A stretch of 64,000 nucleotides of DNA from Anodontia alba (GCA_964016985.1 OZ024826.1:67672768-67736767), one strand, 5' to 3'; numbered from the stretch's first letter, positions 1 through 11,176 are shown. A program made the numbers and translations. Notes: generated by a model not told the origin, from the sequence alone.

Positions 1-197
1 TGTTTCTTTATCACTCCTTTCACTAACCATGTTATTATTTAAAATTTTCGATTGTCGATTCCTTGCATTTATTGACTGGCTATTTCGACATGCGTTTTCG
101 CGACTGTCGCTATAATCGGCACAACGCTTGTGTGCGGTCGGTTCGGAAGTCGTGTTTCTTATATCAAAAAATTTTAACTTGTTTCTTTTTGTTCCAG

Positions 198-367
198 GTT
201 ATTCAGCGATGCGACATGCTATACCTGGACTGTTACTGGATATCTTACGAGTTGGCGAAGATTTCTATGGTGGAGAAGCTGATTAGTAAAGAACTTGTCA
301 ACCCTTATGGGTTATACGACAATTCTTTACTGATGGGAGCCCCACCCCATATGGCTATACTGCCGGG
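198..367 (+). CDS. Possible internal exon of an unrecognised gene
   Basis: A 170-nt open segment is bounded by a strong pyrimidine tract plus CAG on the left (ends 197) and GGG|GTAAGA on the right (donor GT at 368-369). In the frame starting at 198 it encodes 56 residues, with stretches such as RCDMLYLDCYWISYELAK and NSLLMGAPPHMAILPG. It is richer in G+C than the flanking AT-rich DNA, and the frame runs open upstream to 63. I do not recognise the protein. No neighbouring exon can be seen, because 383-1080 is tandem repeat. It could be an exon of a host gene or of an old transposon, or a chance open frame with good splice-like ends. Confidence 0.3.
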
Positions 368-426
368 GTAAGACCCATCAAGGTGGCATCTTATGGATGC
401 TTTAGTATCCAAAATAAGTCTAAGTC

Positions 427-612
427 CACCAGTCACCAGTCACCGGTCACCAGTCACCGGTCATTCATTGTCAGCTTCACCAGGCACCAGTCACCAGTCA
501 TCGGGCATCCAGGCATGGATAAAATCACCGAGCATTTCTTCCCGGTCACCGGTCATCCAGTCACCGGTCATCCAGGCAAGGATAAAATCACCGGGCATTT
601 ATCACGGGTACT
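427..612. repeat. Short tandem repeat of CAGTCACCGGTCA-type units
   Basis: Imperfect 8-13 nt units (CACCAGTCACC, CACCGGTCATCC) run back to back, with two larger units containing GGATAAAATCACC. It leads directly into the 59-bp tandem array. Open frames across it are only the repeat read as codons. Confidence 0.75.
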
Positions 613-1080
613 AGTATCCGGTCATTGTGACGGATTACTAGTTACTCCTACCGGGCATCAGTTACAAGTACTAGTGTCCGGTCATTGTGTCGCATTATTA
701 GTGACACCTACCGGGCAACAGTTACGAGTACTAGTGTCCGGTCATTGTGTCAAATTATTAGTGACTTCACCGGGCAACAGTTACGAGTACTAGTGTCCGG
801 TCATTGTGTCGCATTATTAGTGACTCCTACCGGGCAACAGTTACGAGTACTAGTATCCGGTCATTGTGTCGAATTATTAGTGACTTCACTGGGCAACAGT
901 TACGAGTACTAGTGTCCAGTCATTGTGTCGAATTATTAGTGACTTCAGGCAAACATTTACGAGTACTAGTGTCCGGTCATATGTCCAACTACTAGTGTAT
1001 ACCACTGGCAAATAGTTATGATTACTAGTATCAAGTCATTGTGTCGGATTACTAGTGATTGGGTAACAGTCACTAGTCCC
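601..1080. repeat. 59-60 bp tandem repeat with ACTAGT boxes
   Basis: About eight units repeat at a 59-60 bp period, each with GTACTAGTGTCCGGTCATTG, a TTATTAGTGAC box and CGGGCAACAGTTACGA. Copies are near-identical in the middle and diverge toward 960-1080. The last unit folds as ACTAGTGA (1051-1058) with TCACTAGT (1070-1077). A diverged unit at 1340-1414 has a 9-bp version of the same stem (1388-1396 with 1406-1414). The array therefore grades into the stem-loop region that follows. Confidence 0.85.
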
Positions 1081-1081
1081 C

Positions 1082-1112
1082 GAACAATCTATTATTGTTC
1101 AATAGATTGTTC
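1082..1112. repeat. Perfect 12-bp stem-loop at the end of the tandem array
   Basis: Arms 1082-1093 (GAACAATCTATT) and 1101-1112 are exact reverse complements around a 7-nt loop. A shorter equivalent, GCTCAAT/ATTGAGC at 1419-1425 and 1438-1444, follows the diverged unit at 1340-1414, so the arrangement of ACTAGT unit then hairpin occurs twice. Confidence 0.8.
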
Positions 1113-3549
1113 ATAGAGCTTTATAGATAAGTCAAGTCAATGGATATAGGTTATAAAATGAAATACATAGTAACATTTTATATAATAAATTTCTGTACAG
1201 TCTTTCCTGAATCAGACTAGAATTCTAAATATTCCATTGATTTATTATAGGAATGTAATTCTATTAATATTTTAAATTAACTGCAATTTATCTCTTTCAT
1301 TCGGTAGAAAGAGGTTAACTTCCGATTCTAACGAAATTTCATCGGGCAGTAGTTACGTGGACTAGTGCCAGAATATTGTGTCGGATTACTAGTGACCGAG
1401 TAGTAGTCACTAGTCGTCGCTCAATTTATGTTTATTCATTGAGCACTATAGACATGTGTAGTCTTGGGTTATATGTTATAGAATGTTCTAATACCTAGTA
1501 GCCCCTTATATTGTTGAACTCTGTCAAGTCATTTTTGAACTAGACTTAAAATACTATATATATATATTTATTCTTGAAAATGAATTAAGAATTATCGGTT
1601 ACGATCAAATTCGCAATTCATTCACAAAGTATAGATGATACTTCCATCTATAATCATATAATTTATATCTCTTTTTATTCGCTACAAAGAGATTAACTTC
1701 TTACATATTCACCTTATTCGGCTGTAAGACAAAGGTGAACTCTCTAAAAATATCCTTATTTCTAAGAAGAAAAATATACACGAAATCTAAATTTTCTACA
1801 TGCTCCCGATATGTAATCAGCATGTAATCTAAGGAGTAAATTGACAAGAAAGTAGCAATAGATCCTTCCTACTTTCTATTAATATTTCATTCATAAGGTA
1901 TCGGAAATCTACACGAATCAGATAAATAAATTAAGAGTTTATTTATTTATCCGCTACCTCTCTAGATTACTATGATTTAAAATTCTAGTTGAGGTACATA
2001 TTTCCTTTTGCCTTTGTACATGGAAAATAGTTGATCCGTTAAGCTGTTATTCTATTTTATACTATCTTTTGATTGATTATATAAGAGTCTAGGTCAGTCG
2101 TGCTCTGTCTTAACTCTGCTATAAAATAATAAATAAGAAGAAAATCTTATATTTAGGCATATATATAATTCGATACGTTCTTTACTTTGCCTGTTTTATT
2201 TTTTTTTCTTCTGGATCATTCAAGACTACGATAGCAATATACCAGATAATTTTGTCTCAGTTAGAATCTATTACGCTGAAGATTCTTCATCTGGGAATAA
2301 TAATTTTATTATGATAATGATTAGAAATTATTTAGGAAGGTTGAAACTTATAATCACTAGATCCAATTAATCCACGTATATTATAGGTCTACTTTATCTT
2401 TATTGAGGAATAGTTTTGCTTCGACTAGCTCTATACCTCTAATATTTTATTTATAACTAGAGTCCATGTCAATCAAAATTTTCTCGTACCTTTGATATTG
2501 ACAATGGATACATATTTAGTAAAGGCATTAATTATTCAGTACGTGACAGATTATTATTGCCTAAATTAAATATTATATACAATACTTTCCTTTTGATTTT
2601 TTTTATTGACTTTGTAACTATTCAGAAACTGCCAAAGTCAATCATTTCCTTCCTCTAAACTTACCGAAGCCTTAGATTATGTTTATATATATTTTTAATA
2701 TATGCTTAGAGGTTAATTAACGATAGTTTACCTCATTATAGCAGATATTATCATATTCATATTAATCAATGTACGGTCTAGGCTTAGACAAGAGGGAATA
2801 CATCCTTAATTACGATTCGATAAAGAATTAAGATACATTTCATTATCTCTTTACCCCTTCTTTATGTTTACATTCTTTAAAGGGATCATAGTAATTCTCG
2901 CTAAGAGTTCAAGTTCAGTTTGCGAGTAAAGCAAAGATTGATATCTTGATTTCCAGTTCGCATCAAAAATGGTCTATATATATATATATATAGATAAATA
3001 CCGTTTCCGAAACTGGATATTTATTCTTTCCACACAATAAGTCATTTCAAGACGTTTCGATGATTTTGAAATGCACTGCCTCAATTTATAATATAGAATA
3101 TGTTTATATAAACTTCACAACGTAGTAAGTGCCGCACCTACGTTCCTGGTCAGATCTTACTTTTGTGATACGTTTTCGAACATATTGAAAGTTTTTCCGA
3201 TTATACATTCGGTAAATAAACTTTCGAGTAGCATTTATGCTTTTAAACATTTAGATTATTTGATAATAGTTGAAGATAATATATTATACCGATATTTATA
3301 TATCTATCTTCATTATTTATCTTTCTCGACTTACTTTTAAGTTAGATTGACTTTCTCGCTACGTTCCAGGTTTAAATCTAGCTAACATTATGGACCAGTC
3401 ACTTTTTTGTTACAGATAAAATATTTCTTAAACAATATTTTAGCAGTTTTTCTCAGTATTCAGAGCGTAACGACTTCATGAATACTTGGAAATAATTCAA
3501 TTTTACGCTTGTTAAACTAAGCCTAAAACAAGCTCTAGTTTTTAGAATG
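1113..3549. repeat. Array of short non-identical stem-loops, left part
   Basis: This AT-rich, non-coding stretch contains many small inverted repeats, often 35-50 nt apart. Each has 7-10 bp arms, usually a 6-30 nt loop, and a sequence unlike its neighbours. Perfect stems I checked include 1292-1298/1307-1313, 1667-1674/1686-1693, 1708-1715/1732-1739, 1797-1804/1819-1826, 1847-1855/1869-1877, 1921-1930/1942-1951, 2263-2269/2280-2286, 2605-2613/2634-2642, 3043-3050/3066-3073, 3119-3125/3138-3144, 3187-3194/3218-3225 and 3418-3425/3434-3441. No convincing reading frame was found. The array continues past the transposon at 8904. I know no named element class with this structure. Confidence 0.6.
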
Positions 3550-3558
3550 GATATTATC
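3550..3558. repeat. Left target-site duplication of the Mutator-like element
   Basis: GATATTATC here matches 8895-8903 exactly. The two copies lie just outside the inverted ends. Nine bp is the size typical of Mutator-superfamily insertions. Confidence 0.8.
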
Positions 3559-3763
3559 GAATGTAGGACAAACCACCCCCCGGACAAAACACCCCCTGCT
3601 CATTTTGGCATAGGTGGACAAAACACCCCTCATGTTTTTTACAGGGTGGACATAACACCCCCTGCAACTTTTGACAGGGTGGACAAAACCCCCCTCGTAA
3701 GTTTTGCAAGGTGGATAAAATCCCCCCTATCATGTGGACAAAACCCCCCCTCAGACAGAATCC
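3559..3763 (+). repeat. Left terminal inverted repeat of the MULE, built of subrepeats
   Basis: About seven imperfect units have the core GTGGACAAAACCCCCC. It matches the reverse complement of 8721-8894, except that the left arm holds one extra ~33-bp unit (around 3655-3687, GGACATAACACCCCC). The opposite strand carries repeated runs of four or more G, so quadruplex formation is possible (inference). Confidence 0.85.
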
Positions 3764-4282
3764 TCTGTGTTTATTATTGCTATAGAATTCTGGTCCCTTG
3801 AGTAATAATCTGCTTGCAATGGTACAGTAGGCAAAATCCCTTCCAAGAAATGAACATAAATGTATGCTTATCAACAATATTTTTGTTTCAAAAATGTATG
3901 AGGGCATGAAGTATGAAGAAATTAATGGGGCTATTAAGTATTAAATAAACTTTATTGTGAAATTTTTCTTCTACCAGTATGCTAATTGATTGCTATATTC
4001 AGTTTGTAATTGTTCAGTTAATTTTCTAATATGAATTGTGATTGTATAAGTTCCAGATCATTATACTTTTAATTAGCTGATTAGAGCTAATTACCCAGTT
4101 TACTTTGTGCACCATTTTCTTAATTGCAACTTGATCAGAAATCACTTTAATCTATGATGTTTTTTAATCAGCATCTTTAAATACTTTAATGATCAATTAA
4201 TTTTTAAATTTGAAAGTTTTGTTGGAAGCTTCTTAATTACTAGCACTATTTACTCATTTTACAAAGTGCTAAAATGTCCAGT

Positions 4283-4291
4283 TATATAAGG
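4283..4291 (+). promoter_or_regulatory. TATA box of the transposase gene
   Basis: TATATAAGG lies 36 nt upstream of the start codon at 4327. A normal TATA-to-start distance would put transcription initiation near 4312-4320 and leave a very short leader. The motif is clear; its use is inferred. Confidence 0.55.
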
Positions 4292-4326
4292 GGGTAGATT
4301 TTCTGTTCCATCATTGCATCAGCAAA

Positions 4327-7300
4327 ATGGAATTCATTACAAGTAATAAGGGCTCGCGGAAACTCTGCTACGCAGGGCATGCTTATACGAAGAAGAAGCA
4401 GTCTAAGACAACGATGACATGGGAATGTACTCAACGCAGTGCCAAACAGTGCAAGGGTTCACTTATAACCGATCTTGCGGTATGTACTTCATTGATCAAA
4501 ATTATTACTTATTTATACGTGTACATGTATTTACTGTTCGGTTATGGGACTGTTCACTCCAAAATCAGTTCCTCCTGGGACGATTCGCTCCAAACGGAAA
4601 ATTTTACTGGGACGTTTCCTCCGGGACCATTCGCCCCACGGAAAACCTACTGGGACTGTTCTCTCCAAACCGTTAAAAAATTTCTAAAATATATAGTATT
4701 TATAAAACGATGAGGGCGAGCGGCTTCAGAAGCTGAGCTGCAGTAGATTTCACATTTTCCTACAAAACCTATATATTTTACTCTCGTTATAACACGGTTT
4801 TGATAGCTAACACGGAAATTGCCTTGGACCCCAACAATAGTGTTATAAAGAGGTTGTGGTGTATGAAGTTAATTCAGTTTATTTCAACAAAGGAAATAAA
4901 GTTTCAATTAATACGATGGAGTGGATGCTTTTTGAATATTGTAAATAGTCATTTGTTCTATGTTTTTGTATTCTCTCTGTAACTTGACATTTAAACAGTT
5001 TTCATGAAACTGCACACAAATGTATAGCATCATGAACAGGAACTTGAATAGTCATTCAGATGCATTTTTAAAACACTGAAAAGCTAAAGGCTGGGGGGCG
5101 TTTGTGTATTTGGATATTTTCATTTTTACCGAATTATGCCATAAAAAGATAGTATCTGAAAGATGCTGAATAGGGAGTAGTGTGCAATTTTTTTCTATTG
5201 CAGACACACAACAGCAAACATTTTACATTGTAATTGTTTAATTTAATGCATATTTATTTTCTACTTTCAGGTGACAGCAGTGAGATCAACGACGGAACAC
5301 AACCATGGGGCTGATCCGTTTTCCATTGCTGCCATGAAGGTCAAGGCAGAGATCAAGTCTAGTGTTGAGGCCAACAGGGGAAAGCCTGGACAGATCGTCG
5401 CAGATAAGCTGGCCACCGTTCCTAAGGAGGTATGGTATATGCATGTATTTGTATTAAATGTTTGTTTGCCCCTTGACATCATGATAACACTCATATTCAG
5501 GTGAATACCAAGTGCTACAAACCTAATTTTATATAAAAAGAATTTGCATGGGTATTAATTGTTTTCCTATTTCTACTCTTAAACAGACATTAGCTCGAGT
5601 GCATTAAAAGTTTGTCTGTCCATCTTGGGTACAAGGTCATAGTCTTAGAATTTTTAACTTAATGTTTTCATGTTAACGCTTTTTATGAGCACATTACTTC
5701 TCTCCTTATGGATGGATTTATTTCATACTTTAAATGATTATAGCTGCTGGTCTAAAGTTTTCATCAGCACCCATTACCGTGATTTTTGGCAATATTAAAT
5801 GCAGCTCGTTATTAGCTCACCTGAGCCAAAAGGCTTATTGGCAATCTTATCATGTGCCATGGATTTTACGCCAAGGTCAAATTTGGTAAAATGGGCATTT
5901 GCACTTGTATGTGTAAAAAGTAAAGATTTCAAATATTAGAAACACTTCAGATCCCCACCCATCAAACATATATATAGAGAGAGAGCAGTAACCTAATTAT
6001 ATCCCCCCAAACTGTGTTTGTGATGGGGTGTACCGTTTTCACATTGTCCGTCCGTCCATCCGTCCGAATGACGTGCTGAAGAATTACAATGCTGAAAAAA
6101 ATCAAAACACAGCTTTGTGAACTTAGCCATTTTTATGCAAATATCATTTGTCAGACTAAAGTAGTAGCATACCGTGCAATCAACTTCTCTCACAGTTTTC
6201 CTTGAAACAATATGATACTTGGCATATGCATTACAGACATATTTGACATGCGCATTAAGCATTTCCTTGCAGGAGGGTATCTAATAAGCAGTGCTTATTG
6301 ACTTTTTCATTTAGCCAGTAATCTAATTTTGACAATGATATTTAGATGGTAGTAAAAATAAAATGGTGGTAGTCTAAGTCTCCAGGTATAAAAGATGATA
6401 TGTTGATTCCTGATATTATTTCTGATATTAATTTTTTATATTACCAGGTCGCTTCTGCAACTGGCAGGGTTGATTCTCTTAAACGGGTCATTCGTCGTGC
6501 AAAACGGGGGAAAGCACCAGCAGAGCCTGCGTCTATCCGGGACATCCCACGGCCCCTTCTAGAAAACTACACTACCTTTCGCCAAGACGGCTCCTTCTTG
6601 ATATACGACAATGGATCTGAACAAGAACGTGTTCTAGTGTTCGCGAGTGACGACTGTTTGAACCTCCTTGGTGATGCGGATACGTGGTTTATGGATGGAA
6701 CTCATTCAACAGCCCCATCACAGTTTCAACAGTTATTCTGTATCCGTGTACCTCTAGGTGAGACGTGTGTGTCATCAGTTTATGCCCTGCTGTCATCTAA
6801 GACTCAGGCAATATACGAGGAGTGTCTGACTGCCATCCTGGATGCGTGTGTGCTGAAAGACGTTCGACCGACCCCCAATCGCATCGTGGCGGACTATGAG
6901 ATAGCAATCCACAACGCTGTGAAGTCAGTGATTTCGACCAACATCCACATACAAGGCTGCTTCTACCACCTGACCCAGTCGACGTGGAGACGAGTACAGG
7001 CGGAGGGACTACAGGCCAGCTACAAGGACGATGAGGAAGTTAGAACCTTCTGTGGGATGCTAGATGCCCTGGCATTTCTACCAGTGGATCGGGTGAATGA
7101 CGGTATGCGGGCCTTGAAGGAAGTTAGTCCAGATGATCTCCAAGGGCTTACAGACTACTTTGATGCTACCTACGTCTCTGGACACTACCGAGCTGTGGTT
7201 GGCGGTGATGGAAACATGCGGCTTCGTCGGACGGCTCCAAGGTTTCCACCCGAGACATGGAATGTACATGAAGCAACAATGACTGATCAACAGAGAACCA

Positions 7301-7578
7301 ACAACATGTGCGAGTCCTGGAACAATGGCTTCAAACACCTGGTGGGATGTAGCAACCCCTCGCTGTGGACTGTTATTGACTGTTTGGGAAAGGATGCAGC
7401 TCTGGTAGAAACTGAAGTCTACAACAACCAACAGGGTCAGCCAGCTCCCAAGAGGACTAGGAAAGCTACTGTGGCTCACCAGAAGAGACTGAAGACTCTC
7501 TGCCAGCAGTTTGTGCGCGAGGAGAAGACTTTGGTACAGTTCTTGTACACCATGGGACAGCAGATTTGGTTGAATTAG
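4327..7578 (+). CDS. FLYWCH zinc finger + MULE transposase (three exons, 480 aa)
   Basis: The predicted exons are 4327-4479, 5271-5429 and 6448-7578. All junctions are phase 0, with GT donors (GTATGT at 4480, GTATGG at 5430) and CAG acceptors (ends 5270 and 6447). Exons 1-2 form a FLYWCH/WRKY-GCM-type DNA-binding finger: aromatic and Leu positions, TWEC with Cys34, Cys42, then HNH with His61 and His63. Exon 3 holds the MULE transposase core. It has Asp187 in FMDGTH, Asp253 in VADYE, the C-x2-H motif Cys275/His278 in GCFYH, and Glu393 in NMCESWNNG. The catalytic acids are complete and no stop or frameshift is seen. It would act in the nucleus, cutting the element's inverted ends. The start has an A at -3 and G at +4, and an ATTAAA lies at 7638. 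A purely genomic reading frame would wrongly begin at 6400, inside intron 2. Confidence 0.85.
4480..5270 (+). other. Intron 1 of the transposase gene
   Basis: This 791-nt, AT-rich intron begins GTATGT and ends in TTTCTACTTTCAG. Removing it joins the Cys half of the FLYWCH finger to its His half in frame. About 4550-4720 contains GGGAC(T/G)TTTC-type short repeats; no gene is seen. Confidence 0.75.
5430..6447 (+). other. Intron 2 of the transposase gene, with element fragments
   Basis: This 1,018-nt intron is bounded by GTATGG and TTACCAG. It holds what look like 3' ends, in reverse orientation, of both satellite-cored element types: TAGCTCACCTGAGCC near 5814, and a TATATCCCCCC...GGGGTGTA stem at about 5998-6034 followed by GTCCGTCC repeats (6046-6066). 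Later, smaller insertions have therefore hit the MULE. Confidence 0.6.
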
Positions 7579-8720
7579 ACAGTGCTTATGTATACAGTGT
7601 AAAGTGAACAGACAGTTTATGTATAGGAATCTAACACATTAAAACGTAAATGGCATTTGCTAATATCAAAATTTCCATATTTTCCAGGGAAAGTAAGGCC
7701 TGCAAGAGTCAGTTCTTTCCTTCCCTGAAAAATGTTATCTGCTCTATGAATTTTATGACGTTTTATATGTTATATTGAGTGCTATAGATAATAATGTGCT
7801 ACAGTTCTATTTTATTAACAATATAGTTTTCCTACATAAAAAATGTGAAGTGTGCTATTTATTTATTTAATATGATAAAATATCAGTGTCATAATTTTGG
7901 TGATTTAAAGAAGTGATGGGGTGTTCATTTCAATGACTTGTTAACCAGATGAACTTATTTCTTAAATTAATCAACTGTTTGCAATGTTTGCATTCCTGTT
8001 CATAAATTACCCTATTATTCTCTTTGATCATATTTAATTGAATTAAATGCTTTAATGCTCACTTAATTTTCAAATTAAGGGCTGCACTTAATTATGTTTG
8101 ATCACCCACAAACTGTTTAATAATGAGTTTAAATAACCCTTTTCTGCTTTTCAAATAGATCAATATGCTAATTACTGTCAATAACTGTTAATTATATGTA
8201 CCATCATACAAACTGCAAAATTGCATTTGGCAGTAAATATCAGAATTGGGTGTAAAGATACTAAAACTTCAGCCACTCTAACATTTCAGAAGCTGAAAAA
8301 GTTGCTGTAATTATTTCAGAATTAATTTTACATCGCAATACAGAGTCCAAAAAACAGCAAAGTTTCTGGGTCTGCACTTAGGATTATTACCATAGACTTG
8401 ATCTGTTACATGTATGCTTTCTTATTGTTGTACAAAATTACTATGTAGGGTCATTTTTCTGTTAATCTATAGCTTTTTATTAAGACATCATACTGTGGGA
8501 GCTGTGGGAGGGTTCTTAATCTTTTGGATTAAACATGGTACAAAGAAAAAACAGAAATTGGATAGGTTATAATAAAAATGACCAAGTATTGATGGCTGTT
8601 TTTCTATATAATCTATACATTTTTGTTTGGACATCACACAGTGATTTAACTTACATACCTGGTTTATGTGTGTAACAGGAACACCCTTCAACTACTGGTG
8701 AGGTGCCCAATCTAGCATCA

Positions 8721-8894
8721 GGGGGATTTTGTCCGAGGGGGGTTTTGTCCACATGATAGGGGGGATTTTATCCACCTTGCAAAACTTACAAGGGGGGTTT
8801 TGTCCACCCTGTAAAAAACTTGAGGGGGGTTTCGTCCACCTATGCCAAAATGAGCAGGGGGTGTTATGTCCGGGGGGTGTTTTGTCCGGATACC
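8721..8894 (-). repeat. Right terminal inverted repeat of the MULE
   Basis: Read on the minus strand it repeats the left end: GGACAAAACACCCCCCGGAC, a TGCTCATTTTGGCATAGG unit, a TTTTTTACAGGG unit, GTAAGTTTTGCAAGG and CCCCCCTATCATGTGGAC. It lacks one ~33-bp unit present in the left arm. This is expansion or contraction of subrepeats since the arms were identical. Confidence 0.85.
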
Positions 8895-8903
8895 GATATT
8901 ATC
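8895..8903. repeat. Right target-site duplication of the Mutator-like element
   Basis: GATATTATC matches 3550-3558. Removing one copy and the element joins TTTTTAGAATG to CTTCGATTCAG and restores one continuous stem-loop array. Confidence 0.8.
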
Positions 8904-10710
8904 CTTCGATTCAGATCATGGAGATACATCCATTTAGATCCCATTATCTCTATTTCAATCATACAAAATTCTAATGACTAAGTACTCTTTTTCTACGTAC
9001 GAATACAGAATAACGAGTCACTGTTGCTGCATATTGGTTAAAGATTAAACGAATTTTATACTTAAACCTATATGACAGTAAATTAATAATTATCTTTTCA
9101 TATTTATACATGTTTTTACCCTTGCGTCAGGGATCGTGGTAATAATATTATTTTATTACTCTCTATGGTTTACGCATAGATCTCGAGAGTTTATATATAT
9201 ATATATATATGTATGTATATATTTTTTTCTTCCTGAATTCATTTGCGAGTACGTAATTTGATATTTCAGGAATTACCAATTATGCAGACATAGATTTTAT
9301 TCTATTAATATTCAATTCTAAAAATTTAATTGAATATTTATCTATAAAATTCTGGGCAGTAATTTTATAGCGAGTTATATGTTTAATAACTCCTTGCTTA
9401 ATAAATAGTTACGCTTAACCTTTTATTTATAGCAGGAATTTGTTCCGTAGTATAATTTTAATTTAGTATTCATATATTTCTTACTATTCTTAAATATGCG
9501 TATAGAATAGTAATACTATCTCTTAACTTATAAATTAAGTGTTTTAGAGATTATTAATCAGTACTATTGTATAATCTTTCTTCAGAGATTATCACACTAT
9601 TACATTTTTTCTCTGAGTCCTTCTCTTTTTATGAACATTTTGATTCGTCATTACAAAGTGGACTTTTTAACATTTCTTGATTTCCATGATTATTTACTTA
9701 GGAGTACTTTTCATGGCAATCTTCTGGCATAGAAAGATTCTATCCAGCTTATTTATTATTGCTTAATCTTATCAATACGGTAAGATTTAGCCTAATTATG
9801 ACCGTCTTACAGTTAGCTGCGATCAACCTTATTCTTATCTCTCTTATTGTCTGTCAAACTCTAAGTTATGATGTTGACAGTCTCTTCTTTATTATTTTGT
9901 CAGGACATCAAACGCTTTTATATGTCCATGACAAAACTAATTATCAATGATTTAGGTTGTTTTTTCTTCCCAGCAGTTTTATGCAACCTCTGTATTACTT
10001 TATTGCTTGACTAAAAATTCGTAATACAATTAGTCTAGCAATAGTTTTAACCATTATGTTTGTGTATACCTTTTCTTCTGATGGATAACTCAGTTATAGT
10101 TAAGTTAACTCCATCTACCTTTATTATCTCCCCTTCTTTAATTTGATCAAAGGGTAATAATTATACAACATTATGGTTATTTTAAGTCTATGTCTATTCA
10201 TCGGAAACTGTCCTATCACTCCAATTAACAGAATCTAATTAGTTTATAATTCTAATAGCTTAGACTATTACAATTAGATAGCTTCACATATCTAGAATTT
10301 TATCCAAAATATCTACATATGTCAGTTATCTATAGGAAACTCCACCGAGTAGACTTTTCCTTATTTATTCAAGACCCTAGATAGACTACTTATGGTCTTG
10401 GCTTTTGTTTTACAAATTTTGTTTCGAAAATATTATCTCTATATTCCTAGCTTACTTTGCAATGGAATACTTATGTTATGTCTCAATGACTCCTTTTTCT
10501 TTTTGGAGCCAATGAGCCAATTGTTGTTTCCCAAAAAGAAAAAAAGGGGGGGGGGGGGGGGTAATGTTAGGTCTCTGCGACTTAAGAACTGGCTTCCTCT
10601 AGAGTCTACTATTATATATATAAGGTTGTTAGATCATAACACCTTAAAGATATGCTATTTTGTGAATCTAGATCATTCTTTCTATTAAATATAGAATTAG
10701 AATGTATCTG
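8904..10710. repeat. Array of short non-identical stem-loops, right part
   Basis: This has the same texture as 1113-3549. Perfect stems include 9307-9317/9328-9338 (11 bp), 9342-9351/9361-9370 (10 bp), 9372-9378/9386-9392, 9481-9490/9504-9513 (10 bp), 9548-9554/9571-9577, 9765-9771/9781-9787, 9851-9857/9874-9880, 9992-9998/10021-10027 and 10370-10376/10394-10400. Compound stems occur at 9895-9908/9932-9946 and 10674-10685/10691-10704. Several are almost end to end. There is no coding signal beyond short open frames. Confidence 0.6.
10546..10561 (+). repeat. Sixteen-base poly(G) run
   Basis: A run of 16 G follows CCAAAAAGAAAAAA inside the stem-loop array. It could form a quadruplex or be a slippage or assembly artefact. 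Confidence 0.8.
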
Positions 10711-10842
10711 ATTCCTTAGAGTTTCCTGAGTCTTTAACCAGAAGTGGTGAGATATTATTTATTGGTGTTAGAATTAGGAGAGCACCTCCCTCCTACTCTG
10801 CAAATTCTAGCACATTATCTATAGGTTAATGTATTATGAAGT

Positions 10843-11176
10843 TAAAATGAATTTTTTTTTAAAAGTAAAACGTATTTTAACGAGTAATACTTAACCTATA
10901 GATAATCAATTTTCTCCCTCCGCCCACCCTCGCTTATCTCTCCTAATTGTGTTTATTGTTTTACACATAAAAGAAACTGACACGTGATCAATTGAGCGGG
11001 AAGAGTTACGTCACACAGGTAACTGCCTAAGGGACCTTCTGGTTTAAGACTTTAATTAACGACTGAAAGGTCGTTTTTTTCTGTGGAAGGTGTGAAAACA
11101 GAAGAGAATAGCACATTATCTATAGGTTAAGTATTACTCGTTAAAATACGTTTTACTTTTAAAAAAACTTCATTTT
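10843..11176. mobile_element. MITE-like element with 53-bp perfect inverted ends
   Basis: Arms 10854-10906 and 11115-11167 are exact reverse complements. The similarity extends outward through AAAATGAA / TTCATTTT. The spacer (10907-11114) has no coding capacity. A truncated direct copy of the right end, CTAGCACATTATCTATAGG, sits just upstream at 10807-10850. The right half (about 10970-11130) matches, in reverse, 23985-24155 and 24880-25055, so it is a dispersed family. No target duplication could be fixed. Confidence 0.75.

Larger units (their letters stand above)
3559..8894 (+). mobile_element. Complete Mutator-like DNA transposon (MULE), FLYWCH type
   Basis: This 5.34 kb element is bounded by 9-bp direct repeats and long inverted ends (3559-3763 and 8721-8894). 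It carries a three-exon gene for a FLYWCH + MULE transposase. The outermost 7 nt of the two ends match poorly; from GGACAAA (3566 and 8887) inward the match is clear. The inverted ends consist of imperfect ~30-33 bp units containing GGACAAAAC and C-runs, recalling metazoan MuDR elements with minisatellite ends such as the Rehavkus group (tentative). Apart from the gene, the interior (3764-4282, 7579-8720) is AT-rich with no further coding signal. Confidence 0.85.

Noticed and set aside
601..1080. CRISPR-like array
   Set aside because: The whole ~59-bp unit repeats without unique spacers, and the context is a eukaryotic repeat region.
6400..6447. Genomic start of the transposase at 6400
   Set aside because: These 16 codons lie upstream of a strong CAG acceptor, in what fits as intron 2; joining exons 1-2 gives a complete FLYWCH domain.
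1113..10710. MicroRNA precursors
   Set aside because: Arms of 7-12 bp are too short for a Drosha/Dicer substrate; no ~22-bp imperfect stem was seen.
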